From assembly GCA_009921265.1 (NCBI GenBank), contig RFYV01000003.1, positions 1-64,000 of the forward strand: a stretch of 64,000 nucleotides of DNA, written 5' to 3'. The notes beneath the pieces were generated by a model, which saw only the letters and a list, made by a program, of their open reading frames with translations, made no database searches and had not been told where the DNA came from. A program made the position numbers and the translations under genes. How positions within the stretch are numbered: the stretch's first letter is position 1; every line of letters starts with the position of its first letter. The stretch is from Betaproteobacteria bacterium (lineage in GTDB: Bacteria; Pseudomonadota; Gammaproteobacteria; Burkholderiales; Burkholderiaceae_C). This document shows positions 26,548-34,965 of this stretch, in pieces.

Positions 26548-27867
26548 TCATTTCATCATGTCAGGTGAAAACTGCGAGGGTAAGAATAAAGCCAATTGCG
26601 GAAAAATAATCACAGCGATTAAGACAACCAACATCGGTATCAACATAATCATGGTGTCTTTGAGTGCGTAGCGAAGAGGTACTTTAGCCACCGCGCACGA
26701 AATCATCAAGCACATGCCATAAGGCGGTGTGATCAAACCAAACGCGAGCGACACAATGCCAACAATTGCAAAGTGAACGGGATGCATACCAACTGACTCG
26801 GCCAAGGGTTGTAAGGTGGTGCCCACAATAATAATGGCGGGGATGGCATCTAAAAAACAACCCACAACCAAAAAAGCAAAAGCGATTAACAGTCCAACAC
26901 CAGTCACGCCTAATCCAATATTTTCAACATTTGACAGCAATGCTTTTGGAATTTGGTAATAGGCCAATAACCAACCAAAAACAGATGCAGTGCCCACACA
27001 AAACAAAGCTACTGCGGCTAATTTTCCAGTCTCAACCACAGCGTCAAAGAGTTGACGGGGTGAGAGTTCGCGATAGAAAAATAAAGACAATATTGACGCA
27101 TAGATCACGGCAACTGCAGCAGACTCTGTTGCAGTAAACCAGCCTAATAAAATTCCACCCACAATAATCACAGGCGTCATTAATGCTGGAATAGATACAG
27201 CAGCAGCTTTAAAAAATTCATTGAGGTTTGATCTTGGATAGACAGGATAGTTGCGTTTTTTAGCATAGGCATGAACGGTGGCCATTTGCGCCAAGCCAAT
27301 CAATAAGCCAGGAACAATACCCGCCAAATACATCGCACCAATCGATGTTGAAATAACACCGCCCCAAACTACCATCAAAATCGAGGGTGGAATGATGACC
27401 GCTAAAACAGCCGATACGGCTGTAATGGCAATAGAAAAAGACAAGTCATAGCCTTCTTTGACTTGAGCTTCGATGAATAACTTTCCTTGACTCGCTGCGT
27501 CAGCCGTCGATGAACCCGAGATGCCCGCAAAGAAAACAGACAACAACACATTGATTTGAGCCAAGCCACCTGGAAAATGTCCAACCATTGCTCTGGATAA
27601 ACGCATGAGTCGATCGGTGATGCCACCCACATTCATTAAGTTAGCGGTGAGTAAAAAAAACGGGACCGCTAATAAAATAAACGAGTTGTAAGACTTGAAC
27701 ATTTCATTGAACAAAACCATCGGCGATAGTCGGGGTTCGATGATTAAAACGGGGAGGGAACACAAACCCAATGCAAAGGCCACGGGTACGCGCAAAATCA
27801 ATAAGAGAAAAAATCCACCGAATAAAACCATTGCGGCGGAGCCTGAGGATAAAACTGCGGTGTTCAT
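26548..27867 (-). CDS. dctM: TRAP transporter large permease subunit (DctM type), second system
   Basis: 439 aa with about 12 hydrophobic helices. FFAGISGSSTADAASQGKLF, VIIPPSILMVVWGGVIST and GLITPPYGMCLMISCAVA are the standard DctM blocks. It belongs to a minus-strand dctP-dctQ-dctM operon separate from the one at 19.8-22.6 kb, and overlaps dctQ by 4 bases. Likely substrate is an organic acid. Confidence 0.94.
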   Translation of the reverse strand: MNTAVLSSGSAAMVLFGGFFLLLILRVPVAFALGLCSLPVLIIEPRLSPMVLFNEMFKSYNSFILLAVPFFLLTANLMNVGGITDRLMRLSRAMVGHFPGGLAQINVLLSVFFAGISGSSTADAASQGKLFIEAQVKEGYDLSFSIAITAVSAVLAVIIPPSILMVVWGGVISTSIGAMYLAGIVPGLLIGLAQMATVHAYAKKRNYPVYPRSNLNEFFKAAAVSIPALMTPVIIVGGILLGWFTATESAAVAVIYASILSLFFYRELSPRQLFDAVVETGKLAAVALFCVGTASVFGWLLAYYQIPKALLSNVENIGLGVTGVGLLIAFAFLVVGCFLDAIPAIIIVGTTLQPLAESVGMHPVHFAIVGIVSLAFGLITPPYGMCLMISCAVAKVPLRYALKDTMIMLIPMLVVLIAVIIFPQLALFLPSQFSPDMMK

Positions 27868-28358
27868 GCGGCGCCTTTGCTTGCATTGATTTGTTTGTAG
27901 GCTTGGATATTGTTTTTAAAGCTTTCAAATAAAAACAAAAGCCATAGAAATCCAGCAATTGGCCAAGAAATGAATATTTGCCACATGGGTAAATCAGCCA
28001 ACTCGGAAGTTTGGTTCCAGCCAAATTGGGTGAACTCAATGCCCCAATAAAAGATAACTCCAGCAAAAACAACCACCAATGTATCGCTCAGCATTTTAAA
28101 GGTCAGGGATGTTTTATCGCTTAAATTGCTCCAAACGTCGACATCAAAATGTAATTTTTCACGGACACCCACAGTTGCGCCCAGCATCACCATCCAAATA
28201 AAAAAGAAACGACTCATCTCTTCGGTCCACATATAGCGTGGAATGATTTCGGTGAATCGAGAAAAAATTTGTAGACTCACAGGAATCAGCAAAACAACAA
28301 CCGTGATTGCCAGCAACACAATGAGAAACTGGTGAATGCGCTCGAGTAATTGATGCAT
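27864..28358 (-). CDS. dctQ: TRAP transporter small permease subunit (DctQ type), second system
   Basis: 164 aa with four hydrophobic helices and the DctQ pattern RYMWTEEMSRFFFIWMVMLGATVGVREKLHF. It starts 68 bases after the dctP stop, a gap holding a strong hairpin (see terminator 28383-28413). Its stop overlaps the dctM start. Some transcripts evidently must read through the hairpin to express these two genes. Confidence 0.92.
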   Translation of the reverse strand: MHQLLERIHQFLIVLLAITVVVLLIPVSLQIFSRFTEIIPRYMWTEEMSRFFFIWMVMLGATVGVREKLHFDVDVWSNLSDKTSLTFKMLSDTLVVVFAGVIFYWGIEFTQFGWNQTSELADLPMWQIFISWPIAGFLWLLFLFESFKNNIQAYKQINASKGAA

Positions 28359-28382
28359 GACCCGCTTTCGAAAAATAAAAAG

Positions 28383-28413
28383 AAAAGAGGCTACGTGTGA
28401 GGCAGCCTCTTTT
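28383..28413 (-). terminator. Rho-independent terminator/attenuator between dctP and dctQ
   Basis: The sequence AAAAGAGGCT, 11-base loop, AGCCTCTTTT forms a 10-bp stem. On the minus strand, the direction of dctP, it is followed by a U-rich run (TTCTTTTTATTTTT). It sits between dctP and dctQM of one operon. It would reduce downstream transcription and keep the periplasmic receptor in excess over the permease. Confidence 0.85.
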
Positions 28414-28426
28414 TACTGGATTGAGC

Positions 28427-29413
28427 TTATTTAATAGAGTTGATCTTGTTATAGATCGCTTCTGCGCCAACTTCTTTAGCGTATGCCGCCATTACAGGCT
28501 CAACCAACTTTTGCATTTGTGCACGCTCGGTAAATGCAACTTGTTTGAGTTTGCCTTCTTTGGCATATTTGTCCAATTTGGCTTGGTCTTCTGAAGACTC
28601 CACTTGTCGACCATAAGCACCCGCTTCTTTGCCAGCTTTGATGATTGCTGCTTGTAAATCCTGTGGCAAGCTCTTAAGTGTCTTGACAGAAAAACACAGG
28701 GGGCGAATGGTGATGGCATGGCGAGTCATCAATAGGTTGGGTCCTACTTCAAAAAACTTCATGGCTTCAACGCCAGCAGCCTCATTCTCACCCGCGTTAA
28801 TCACGTTGTTTTGAATCGCGTTATAAACCTCGTTATAAGCAATCACGGTAGGCGCCATTCCAATTGCACCGAATGTGCGGCTCCAAATAGGAGCTCCTTG
28901 TACACGAACCTTTAGATTTTTTAATTCAGCGAGGTTGGTTGCTGATTTGTTTGAAAAAATATTTCTTACACCACCACCTGCATAACCAATCAACATGACT
29001 TCGGCTTTTTGTGCCACTTCATCTGCAATGGGTTTGAGGATGTCTTGATCTAACACTTTATTCCAATGGGTGAGATCAGAGAATAAAAATGGCGCATCAA
29101 TAAAAGGTGCCGCTTTGGAAAACGTCGACATGTGCGCAGGTGACACGATGGCATAGTCCACAGCTTTGCCTTGATTCATGTAAGCAAAATAATCTTTTTC
29201 TAAGCCCAGTTCGCTGTTTTTATGTAGAACAAAATTAATGGGCTTGCCGTAATATTTTTTAACCAATTCTTCAAATCGAACCATGGTTTTTGTAAATGCA
29301 TGGTCATCACCAAATTGTGAGGCTCCATGCAAGGTAATGGCTTGTTGCGCATGAGCGCCTAATACAAAGAGGGAAGAAATTAATCCGATGACTAAAGGTC
29401 GAAAGGCTTTCAT
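28427..29413 (-). CDS. dctP: TRAP transporter periplasmic receptor (DctP type), second system
   Basis: 328 aa. Signal peptide MKAFRPLVIGLISSLFVLGAHAQ, then LKNLKVRVQGAPIWSRTFGAIG and AYNEVYNAIQNNVINAGENEA, the core DctP pattern including the Arg that usually contacts the ligand carboxylate. GGAGACACGCA precedes the ATG. It heads the operon and is followed by the internal hairpin. It is divergent from the first HIBADH-like gene, with a 217-base region between. Confidence 0.93.
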   Translation of the reverse strand: MKAFRPLVIGLISSLFVLGAHAQQAITLHGASQFGDDHAFTKTMVRFEELVKKYYGKPINFVLHKNSELGLEKDYFAYMNQGKAVDYAIVSPAHMSTFSKAAPFIDAPFLFSDLTHWNKVLDQDILKPIADEVAQKAEVMLIGYAGGGVRNIFSNKSATNLAELKNLKVRVQGAPIWSRTFGAIGMAPTVIAYNEVYNAIQNNVINAGENEAAGVEAMKFFEVGPNLLMTRHAITIRPLCFSVKTLKSLPQDLQAAIIKAGKEAGAYGRQVESSEDQAKLDKYAKEGKLKQVAFTERAQMQKLVEPVMAAYAKEVGAEAIYNKINSIK

Positions 29414-29630
29414 TGCGTGTCTCCATGAGTTGTTTTAATGACCTATCCATTAAGAAATAGATTGATGGGTTCGTACATCGGGTTTAACCATATAAAAACG
29501 CCTGCTCGTTAATTCAATAGTATTCGTTCTTGTTTTTTTGTGTAGATTGCTAGGTATTTACTCAATTGGCACGTGCTTGATCCCGTTTCAAAATACGCAT
29601 CTGAAATGACTTTGATTTGAAAGATTAAAA

Positions 29631-30521
29631 ATGAAACACATTGGTTTTGTAGGTGCTTCTGGCCTGATGGGTCATGGAATGGCAAAAAATATCCTCTCCA
29701 AGGGTTATCAGTTGTCTTTAACGGTTCATCAAAAACGCGAACCGCTCAAAGATTTATTAGACATGGGCGCAAAGATTGTGAATGACTACGCTGCATTGAA
29801 CGCGTGTGATGCAGTGATCATTTGCGTCACGGGTTCGCCGCAAGTGGAGATGGCGATTCATGGACCGCATGGCATTTTAAAAAAACCACGCATGGGTTTA
29901 ATCATCATTGATGCATCCACCAGCGAGCCCGACTCCACGCGCCATTTGGAGCAATTGTGTCAAGCGCAAGGCATCACGCTCGTTGACGCACCATTGGCAC
30001 GAACACCTGTTGAGGCAGAGCTTGGCAAACTCAACACCATGGTGGGCGCATCCCAAGAAGTTTTTTCTAAGGTCGAGCCCTTGCTCAAAGCGTATTGTGA
30101 AAATGTTTTTCATGTTGGCACTTGTACGCATGGCCATGTCGTGAAGTTACTCAATAATTTTTTAGCGCAATCGATTTGTACTTCTGCCGCAGAAGCATTT
30201 GCCGTGGGCGCTAAGGCTGGAATCGACGTCAATCAATTGGTCAATGTTGTGTCTGCTGGGGGTGTTAATTCGGGTTTGTTTCAAGCCATGTCAAAAACCC
30301 TGTCAGGTGATTACACAGGCCTTAAATTTGAATTGAACAATGCAACCAAAGATTTACGTTATTTTTTGCATCTGGCTGAAAATTTAAAAGTGCCAGTTGC
30401 TGTGGGCAGTAGTGTGACGCAAAGCTTAACAACGGCATGCGCCGTTGGATTTGGGAGTGAATTGGTGCCATCCTTGGTGAAGGCGCAAGAAAAAATCAAT
30501 CAAATCAAAATTGGGAACTAA
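29631..30521 (+). CDS. NAD(P)-dependent beta-hydroxyacid dehydrogenase (HIBADH/GlxR family), first copy
   Basis: 296 aa. The nucleotide site is IGFVGASGLMGHGMAKNIL, with Ala-Ser where most members have GLGxMG. The substrate-binding DAPLARTPVEAELGKLNTMVG and the catalytic Lys in GHVVKLLNNFLAQS (K179-type) are clear. The family reduces or oxidises short 2- or 3-hydroxy acids such as tartronate semialdehyde, 3-hydroxyisobutyrate or four-carbon sugar acids. Nearby denD- and ilvD-like genes suggest a role in sugar-acid breakdown. A 195-base gap with a long inverted repeat separates it from the second copy. Confidence 0.9.
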   Translation: MKHIGFVGASGLMGHGMAKNILSKGYQLSLTVHQKREPLKDLLDMGAKIVNDYAALNACDAVIICVTGSPQVEMAIHGPHGILKKPRMGLIIIDASTSEPDSTRHLEQLCQAQGITLVDAPLARTPVEAELGKLNTMVGASQEVFSKVEPLLKAYCENVFHVGTCTHGHVVKLLNNFLAQSICTSAAEAFAVGAKAGIDVNQLVNVVSAGGVNSGLFQAMSKTLSGDYTGLKFELNNATKDLRYFLHLAENLKVPVAVGSSVTQSLTTACAVGFGSELVPSLVKAQEKINQIKIGN

Positions 30522-30588
30522 AGATTTATTGCGAGCAGGCACGGGGTTTGCGTTTCCTTAAAGCCAACTTACCAAGGTGTTGGTTTTT

Positions 30589-30655
30589 GGACAGCCCCTA
30601 GAGCCACTCTCGCCTTCATAAGAGTACACAGAGGGATTTGAAACAGGGGCTGTCC
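30589..30655. repeat. REP/MITE-like inverted repeat between two dehydrogenase genes
   Basis: GGACAGCCCCT (30589-30599) and AGGGGCTGTCC (30645-30655) are perfect 11-base inverted repeats around a 45-base centre. The loop also has a weaker GAG/CTC symmetry. The motif GGACAGCCCC resembles REP sequences linked to RAYT (Y1) transposases. No transposase is nearby. The CT-rich run after it could also help termination of the upstream gene. Confidence 0.55.
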
Positions 30656-30716
30656 CTTCTTTCTTTTCCATAGCTATCATCGACTCTATTATTTTTAAAA
30701 AATCGGAGCGTTGAAA

Positions 30717-31604
30717 ATGGAAATAGGAATCGCCGGAACGGGCAAGATGGGTTCAGCCATCGCCAAACGATTGATTCAATTGGGTCACACCGTTTATGTT
30801 TGGAACCGAACAGCTGAACGCGCCAAGCCCTTGATCGATCTCGGTGCCCATTGGGTCGCAACACCCCAAAAATTATCAACACAGGTGAGCACCATCATCA
30901 GCATCGTGACCGATGAAGCAGCCATGGATCAGGTTTATTTATCACCCGAAGGCTTAATCAGCGCAGACGTTAGCAAAAATCTTTTCATTGATATGAGTAC
31001 GGTCAAACCCGCGCAACAACAAAAAATGGGTGAAGCCGCGATTGCAAAAGGAGCTGCCTACGTTGAATGCCCTGTGGGCGGAAGTGTGGGACCCGCATCA
31101 GAAGGAAAATTATTGGGTTTTGCAGGTGGACTTGAAAAAGATTTCTTACGTGCAAAACCGATTCTTGATTTGTTATGCAAAAGAGCCGAACACTTAGGCG
31201 CATTGGGTTCAGGAGAAACCATGAAGCTCGCCATTAATCTTCCGTTGATGGTGTATTGGCAAACACTGGGCGAGGCTTTGTCGCTCATTGATCATTTGAA
31301 ATTAGATCCCAAGTTGGTGGTTGATTTATTTACTGAATCATCGGGAGGCCCCAATATGCTCAAGGTAAGAGGGGGCATGATTACCAACGCACTGGCAGGT
31401 GTTAAAAATGAAATGATCACCGTGAACGTTGCGACCATGCGAAAAGATTTGCGCGCCATGCTCGATCAAGGACAGAGTTTAAACAGGCAAATGCCATTAA
31501 CCACACAATCATTGGCTAACTTTGACAAAGCCGATGCAAGTGGTTTGTCATCTGCCGATTGCACGCAATTGTTGGTGTGGTGGTTGGCTAACGGTAAAAA
31601 ATAA
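30717..31604 (+). CDS. NAD(P)-dependent beta-hydroxyacid dehydrogenase (HIBADH/6PGDH-like), second copy
   Basis: 295 aa from the ATG at 30717; the track's TTG at 30711 sits only 2 bases from the GGAG ribosome site, while the ATG is at a normal spacing of 8. The motifs are IGIAGTGKMGSAIAKRL, ECPVGGSVGPASEGKLLGF and the catalytic Lys in GETMKLAINLPLM. It differs from the copy at 29631 (TGKMG instead of SGLMG; ECPVGGSVG instead of DAPLARTPV), so the two likely have different substrates rather than being a recent duplication. It is convergent with the GTPase gene, 1 base apart. Confidence 0.9.
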   Translation: MEIGIAGTGKMGSAIAKRLIQLGHTVYVWNRTAERAKPLIDLGAHWVATPQKLSTQVSTIISIVTDEAAMDQVYLSPEGLISADVSKNLFIDMSTVKPAQQQKMGEAAIAKGAAYVECPVGGSVGPASEGKLLGFAGGLEKDFLRAKPILDLLCKRAEHLGALGSGETMKLAINLPLMVYWQTLGEALSLIDHLKLDPKLVVDLFTESSGGPNMLKVRGGMITNALAGVKNEMITVNVATMRKDLRAMLDQGQSLNRQMPLTTQSLANFDKADASGLSSADCTQLLVWWLANGKK

Positions 31605-31605
31605 A

Positions 31606-32649
31606 TTAATGCGCAACAACGGCGCCCACAGCAGAGAATAAATTTTTAATGGCTGTGACTTCAATGTTGCGACTGATAAAAACCAAACGCGTGTCGTGAT
31701 CGTCGCTTGGCCAGCGATCCAATTTAACGGGCGGATGAAAAATATGTTGAACACCTTGAACCACAATCGGTTTACCGTCCACGTTGACTATGCCTTTGAC
31801 TCGCAGCAGATCGGGCCCGCGCAATTGACTCAACAACTCCATCGCCGAAGAAAAGGCCTGCCATTGAAATGGGGTTTCAAACCTCAAACTGAGTGTTGCA
31901 ATGCTTGAATCATGCAAGGCTTGTTTTTTTCCTAAATATCGTTCGCCATCAGAAGACAATTGATTCAAATCTTCGCCTAAAAAATACAAGGTGTTGTTGT
32001 TGACTCGAGATGAGTTGAGTCCTAGGTTGATTAAATCGTTGGGTTGTGCGTTTCCATTGAGTGAAAAAAGTATTTTGCTCATGGGTTGTAGTTGCACAAT
32101 GGCTTGTTGCAACTCGTCTAATTGCTCTAAAGCGACTAAATCTGTTTTGGTGATGACCACGCAGTCGGCCATGGCAATTTGTTTATTGGCTACCGATTCA
32201 TTTTTTAAAAGATTAAGGCCATGAAATGCATCGATCAAACTGATCATGCCATCCAGCCTAAATTGAGCACCAATCAAAGTGTCGCTCATCAGCGTTTGAA
32301 TCACAGGTGCGGGGTCGGCGAGCCCCGTGGTTTCAATCATCACGCGATCAAATTCTGGAATCAAGCCTGAGCGACGCTGGGCAAATAAATCTCGCAATGT
32401 ATCTTGCAAATCAGTTCTTACCGAGCAACAAATACAACCATTGGCGAGCAAACTGATGTTCTCATTGGACATCGATACCAAATCGTGATCGATACCGATT
32501 TCGCCCACTTCATTGATGATGACAGCCACCTTGTTCATATCGGGGTGGCGCACCAACTGAGAAATCAGTGTGGTTTTACCGCTTCCCAAAAACCCAGTGA
32601 TTAAACTCACGGGCAATCGAGAAGCCAAAAGATCGCGTTGTTGATTCAT
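31606..32649 (-). CDS. COG0523/CobW-family G3E GTPase (metallochaperone-like)
   Basis: 347 aa. Walker A is GFLGSGKTTLIS, the metal-binding CxCC motif is NGCICCSVR, and the guanine-specificity motif is ITKTDLV. The C-terminal CobW domain contains RVKGIVNVDGKPIVVQGVQH and a His/Asp-containing stretch. G3E GTPases of this group deliver Zn, Co, Fe or nickel to target enzymes. No Zur-box was recognised upstream. It is next to the LVIVD-repeat gene, 10 bases apart in the same direction, so the pair may be co-transcribed. Confidence 0.93.
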   Translation of the reverse strand: MNQQRDLLASRLPVSLITGFLGSGKTTLISQLVRHPDMNKVAVIINEVGEIGIDHDLVSMSNENISLLANGCICCSVRTDLQDTLRDLFAQRRSGLIPEFDRVMIETTGLADPAPVIQTLMSDTLIGAQFRLDGMISLIDAFHGLNLLKNESVANKQIAMADCVVITKTDLVALEQLDELQQAIVQLQPMSKILFSLNGNAQPNDLINLGLNSSRVNNNTLYFLGEDLNQLSSDGERYLGKKQALHDSSIATLSLRFETPFQWQAFSSAMELLSQLRGPDLLRVKGIVNVDGKPIVVQGVQHIFHPPVKLDRWPSDDHDTRLVFISRNIEVTAIKNLFSAVGAVVAH

Positions 32650-32659
32650 AAATCAAACA

Positions 32660-33907
32660 CTAGATATTCATCTCCAATGTATAAAGTCCACCCGTGAAGC
32701 GATCGACGGTATAAACAATGCGTCTTTCATCGACATACACATCGTTGAGTTGAATAGCGCCTGCAGGAGAGAGTTTGGGTGCGCCGGGTACAAAGTATGC
32801 AATCTCTTGAACTGCAAACGGATCGGTCGTGTCATAAATTCTCACACCCGCATTAAAAAACGAACCCACGATGATGGTGTCTGAAACAAATGATGTGGGT
32901 ACGGGTAAATTTTCATGCAAATTATGTGCGCCAAATCGCCCACCACGCTTGGCAAATACTGCAGGATCTGCCGCAGGAAATGTACCGATGGGAACAGGAT
33001 TTTTTTCATCGCGCGAGTCAATCATCCAAACCAATTTGGGCCAATCTTTGCCATCGTCTTGAACGCACTCATCGCTCACGATCCATAAGTTGCGTTCAAA
33101 CAAAGGTAGCAAGGTATGAATAAAACCATTGAACGGTGGCGAATGATTCCAATGTGTTGCAACTTTGATATCGCTTTTGTTGGAGATATCAAGAACGAAT
33201 GCACCGCCGTCGATGTAGCCGATGTATGCGCGATCGGGTTGTTGTGGAAATACGTTGGTGTTGTGCGCTCTAAAGCCTGTATCAAATTGTGGTTTTAGTC
33301 GAGTGGGCTGCGGCGCGCTATCACCCACGCGTGTGCCGGGATACCACCAACGTCCCACCTCAACAGGCTTGGATGGATTGGATACATCCAAAATTCTGTA
33401 AAACTGATCGTCGAGTTGATTGTGCGGTTGAAAGTCTGCTGAACCAGAACTCATATGAAGGTATTTACCATCGACAAACCAAACCGCATGAACACCGCGT
33501 GAATAGGGGCCTGAGCAATCAAAGTGTGAAATCAGCTTGGGTGCCTCGGGATGACTGACGTCAAACAAATCAACGCCCGCAGGTTTGAGACCTGGTTCAG
33601 AGCATTGATAGGCCACGGCCAAGATATTGCCAACGACATCCAAAGAATTGGAGCGAAGTTTCATGTGTGGCAACTCGGTTTGAACAATGACCTTTGGATT
33701 TTTGGGATCGGTGACATCCACGCCCGAAAAATTTTTAGGTGCTGATTCGTGCGCCAACCAAAGGATGCGTCGCCCATCGGATGTGGCTTGTATGCCCATG
33801 CCTTCTCCTAAGCCGCCAAACCCATTCAATTCATGGTGCGACAAGAGTTTCATGTTGTGTGAAAGTGTTTGATCTGCACGGCCTGCAGGTTGCGACATTT
33901 TGTACAT
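32660..33907 (-). CDS. LVIVD-repeat beta-propeller protein
   Basis: 415 aa. Repeated segments of the form VDVTDPKNPKVIVQTELP, DLFDVSHPEAPKLISHFD, RILDVSNPSKPVEVGRWW and FVLDISNKSDIKVATHWN are LVIVD repeats that fold as a beta-propeller. An HGLP-like metal or ligand site is not evident. There is no signal peptide, so it is cytoplasmic. The function is unknown; these proteins are common in organisms degrading organic pollutants, but that is not diagnostic. It is divergent from the Bug gene at 33981 and upstream of the COG0523 gene. Confidence 0.85.
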   Translation of the reverse strand: MYKMSQPAGRADQTLSHNMKLLSHHELNGFGGLGEGMGIQATSDGRRILWLAHESAPKNFSGVDVTDPKNPKVIVQTELPHMKLRSNSLDVVGNILAVAYQCSEPGLKPAGVDLFDVSHPEAPKLISHFDCSGPYSRGVHAVWFVDGKYLHMSSGSADFQPHNQLDDQFYRILDVSNPSKPVEVGRWWYPGTRVGDSAPQPTRLKPQFDTGFRAHNTNVFPQQPDRAYIGYIDGGAFVLDISNKSDIKVATHWNHSPPFNGFIHTLLPLFERNLWIVSDECVQDDGKDWPKLVWMIDSRDEKNPVPIGTFPAADPAVFAKRGGRFGAHNLHENLPVPTSFVSDTIIVGSFFNAGVRIYDTTDPFAVQEIAYFVPGAPKLSPAGAIQLNDVYVDERRIVYTVDRFTGGLYTLEMNI

Positions 33908-33980
33908 ATAAGGGTTGTCCTGTTTGTTTTAATTCCTCCACAATATAAACTATTCAAAAAACCAATTTATGGAGACAAAG

Positions 33981-34955
33981 ATGTTTAAACAAAAGATTGC
34001 TGTCGGTATATTTGTATTAATAACTCTTTTGGGTTACAACGTTCAGGCGCAAGATGCGAACTTCCCCAATAAGCCCGTCAAATTAGTTGTGACCTATCCG
34101 CCTGGTGGTAGTAGCGATTTAATGGCTCGCATCATGGGTCAAAAGTTGAGTCAATATTGGAATCAACCAGTCATCATCGAAAGTAAACCAGGTGCTGCAG
34201 GCTCCATCGGTATGGAGTTTGCAGCTCGACAAGCCGCTGATGGATACACCTTTGTGATCGGCAATTTAGGTCCTGCAGGTGTCAATCCTTTGCTGTCTAA
34301 AGTTCCATACAGCATGGAGAAAGATTTCATCGCCGTTTCTCTCACAGCAACGGGACCCAATATTTTGGTGGTGCCCACTACTTCACCTTATAAGAGTTTG
34401 TCTGATTTGGTGGCTGCTGCAAAAGCAAAACCCGATTCCATCTCTTTTGGAACGAGTGGTCCTGGCAGCATGTCGCATTTGGCTGGCGAGATGATCATGC
34501 GCCAAGCGGGCGTGAAGATGATTAGTGTGCCCTATAAAGGTGGTGGTCTTGCAGTGAATGATTTGATTGCAGGGCAAATCAATATGATGGTGTCGGATGC
34601 ATTGCCTGTCAGTCAACACATCAAAACAGGACGCTTGCGTGCATTGGGTATCACCAGTGCAAAACGTTCACCAATGTCACCCGAGATTCCCACCTTTGCC
34701 GAGGTCGGTATGAATGGCTTAGTTGCCGTTAACTGGTGGGGCGTATTTTTACCCACAGGAACACCCAAAGCAATTGTTGATCAGTACATGAGTGCACTCG
34801 TCAAAATCATGGCGGATCCCGACTTAAAAGAACGTTTTGCTGGATTAGGCGTTGAAGCCATGGCGAGTACGCCAGATGAATTTCGTGCATTTTTAGCTGA
34901 AGAAAAATCCAAATACTCCAAACTCATTTCAGACAACAACATCAAAGCAGAATAA
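33981..34955 (+). CDS. Bug/TctC-family receptor heading a catabolic operon
   Basis: 324 aa from the ATG at 33981, which has GGAGACAAAG upstream; the track's ATG at 33969 lies in the ribosome site. Signal peptide MFKQKIAVGIFVLITLLGYNVQAQ, then FPNKPVKLVVTYPPGGSSD, SVPYKGGGLAVNDLIAG and TGRLRALGIT. It is followed 10 bases later by an amidohydrolase and then by a full TAXI-TRAP system. Having a Bug receptor and a TAXI receptor in one operon is uncommon. Confidence 0.92.
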   Translation: MFKQKIAVGIFVLITLLGYNVQAQDANFPNKPVKLVVTYPPGGSSDLMARIMGQKLSQYWNQPVIIESKPGAAGSIGMEFAARQAADGYTFVIGNLGPAGVNPLLSKVPYSMEKDFIAVSLTATGPNILVVPTTSPYKSLSDLVAAAKAKPDSISFGTSGPGSMSHLAGEMIMRQAGVKMISVPYKGGGLAVNDLIAGQINMMVSDALPVSQHIKTGRLRALGITSAKRSPMSPEIPTFAEVGMNGLVAVNWWGVFLPTGTPKAIVDQYMSALVKIMADPDLKERFAGLGVEAMASTPDEFRAFLAEEKSKYSKLISDNNIKAE

Positions 34956-34965
34956 GGTCAATTTC

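Noticed and set aside
29566-29581. TTGGCACGTGCTTGAT as a sigma-54 promoter for the first HIBADH gene
   Set aside because: The -24 part matches but the GC of the -12 element is missing at the required spacing.
30589-30655. The inverted repeat as an ordinary Rho-independent terminator
   Set aside because: The 45-base loop is too long and the T-run is mixed with C; kept as a REP/MITE-like element instead.
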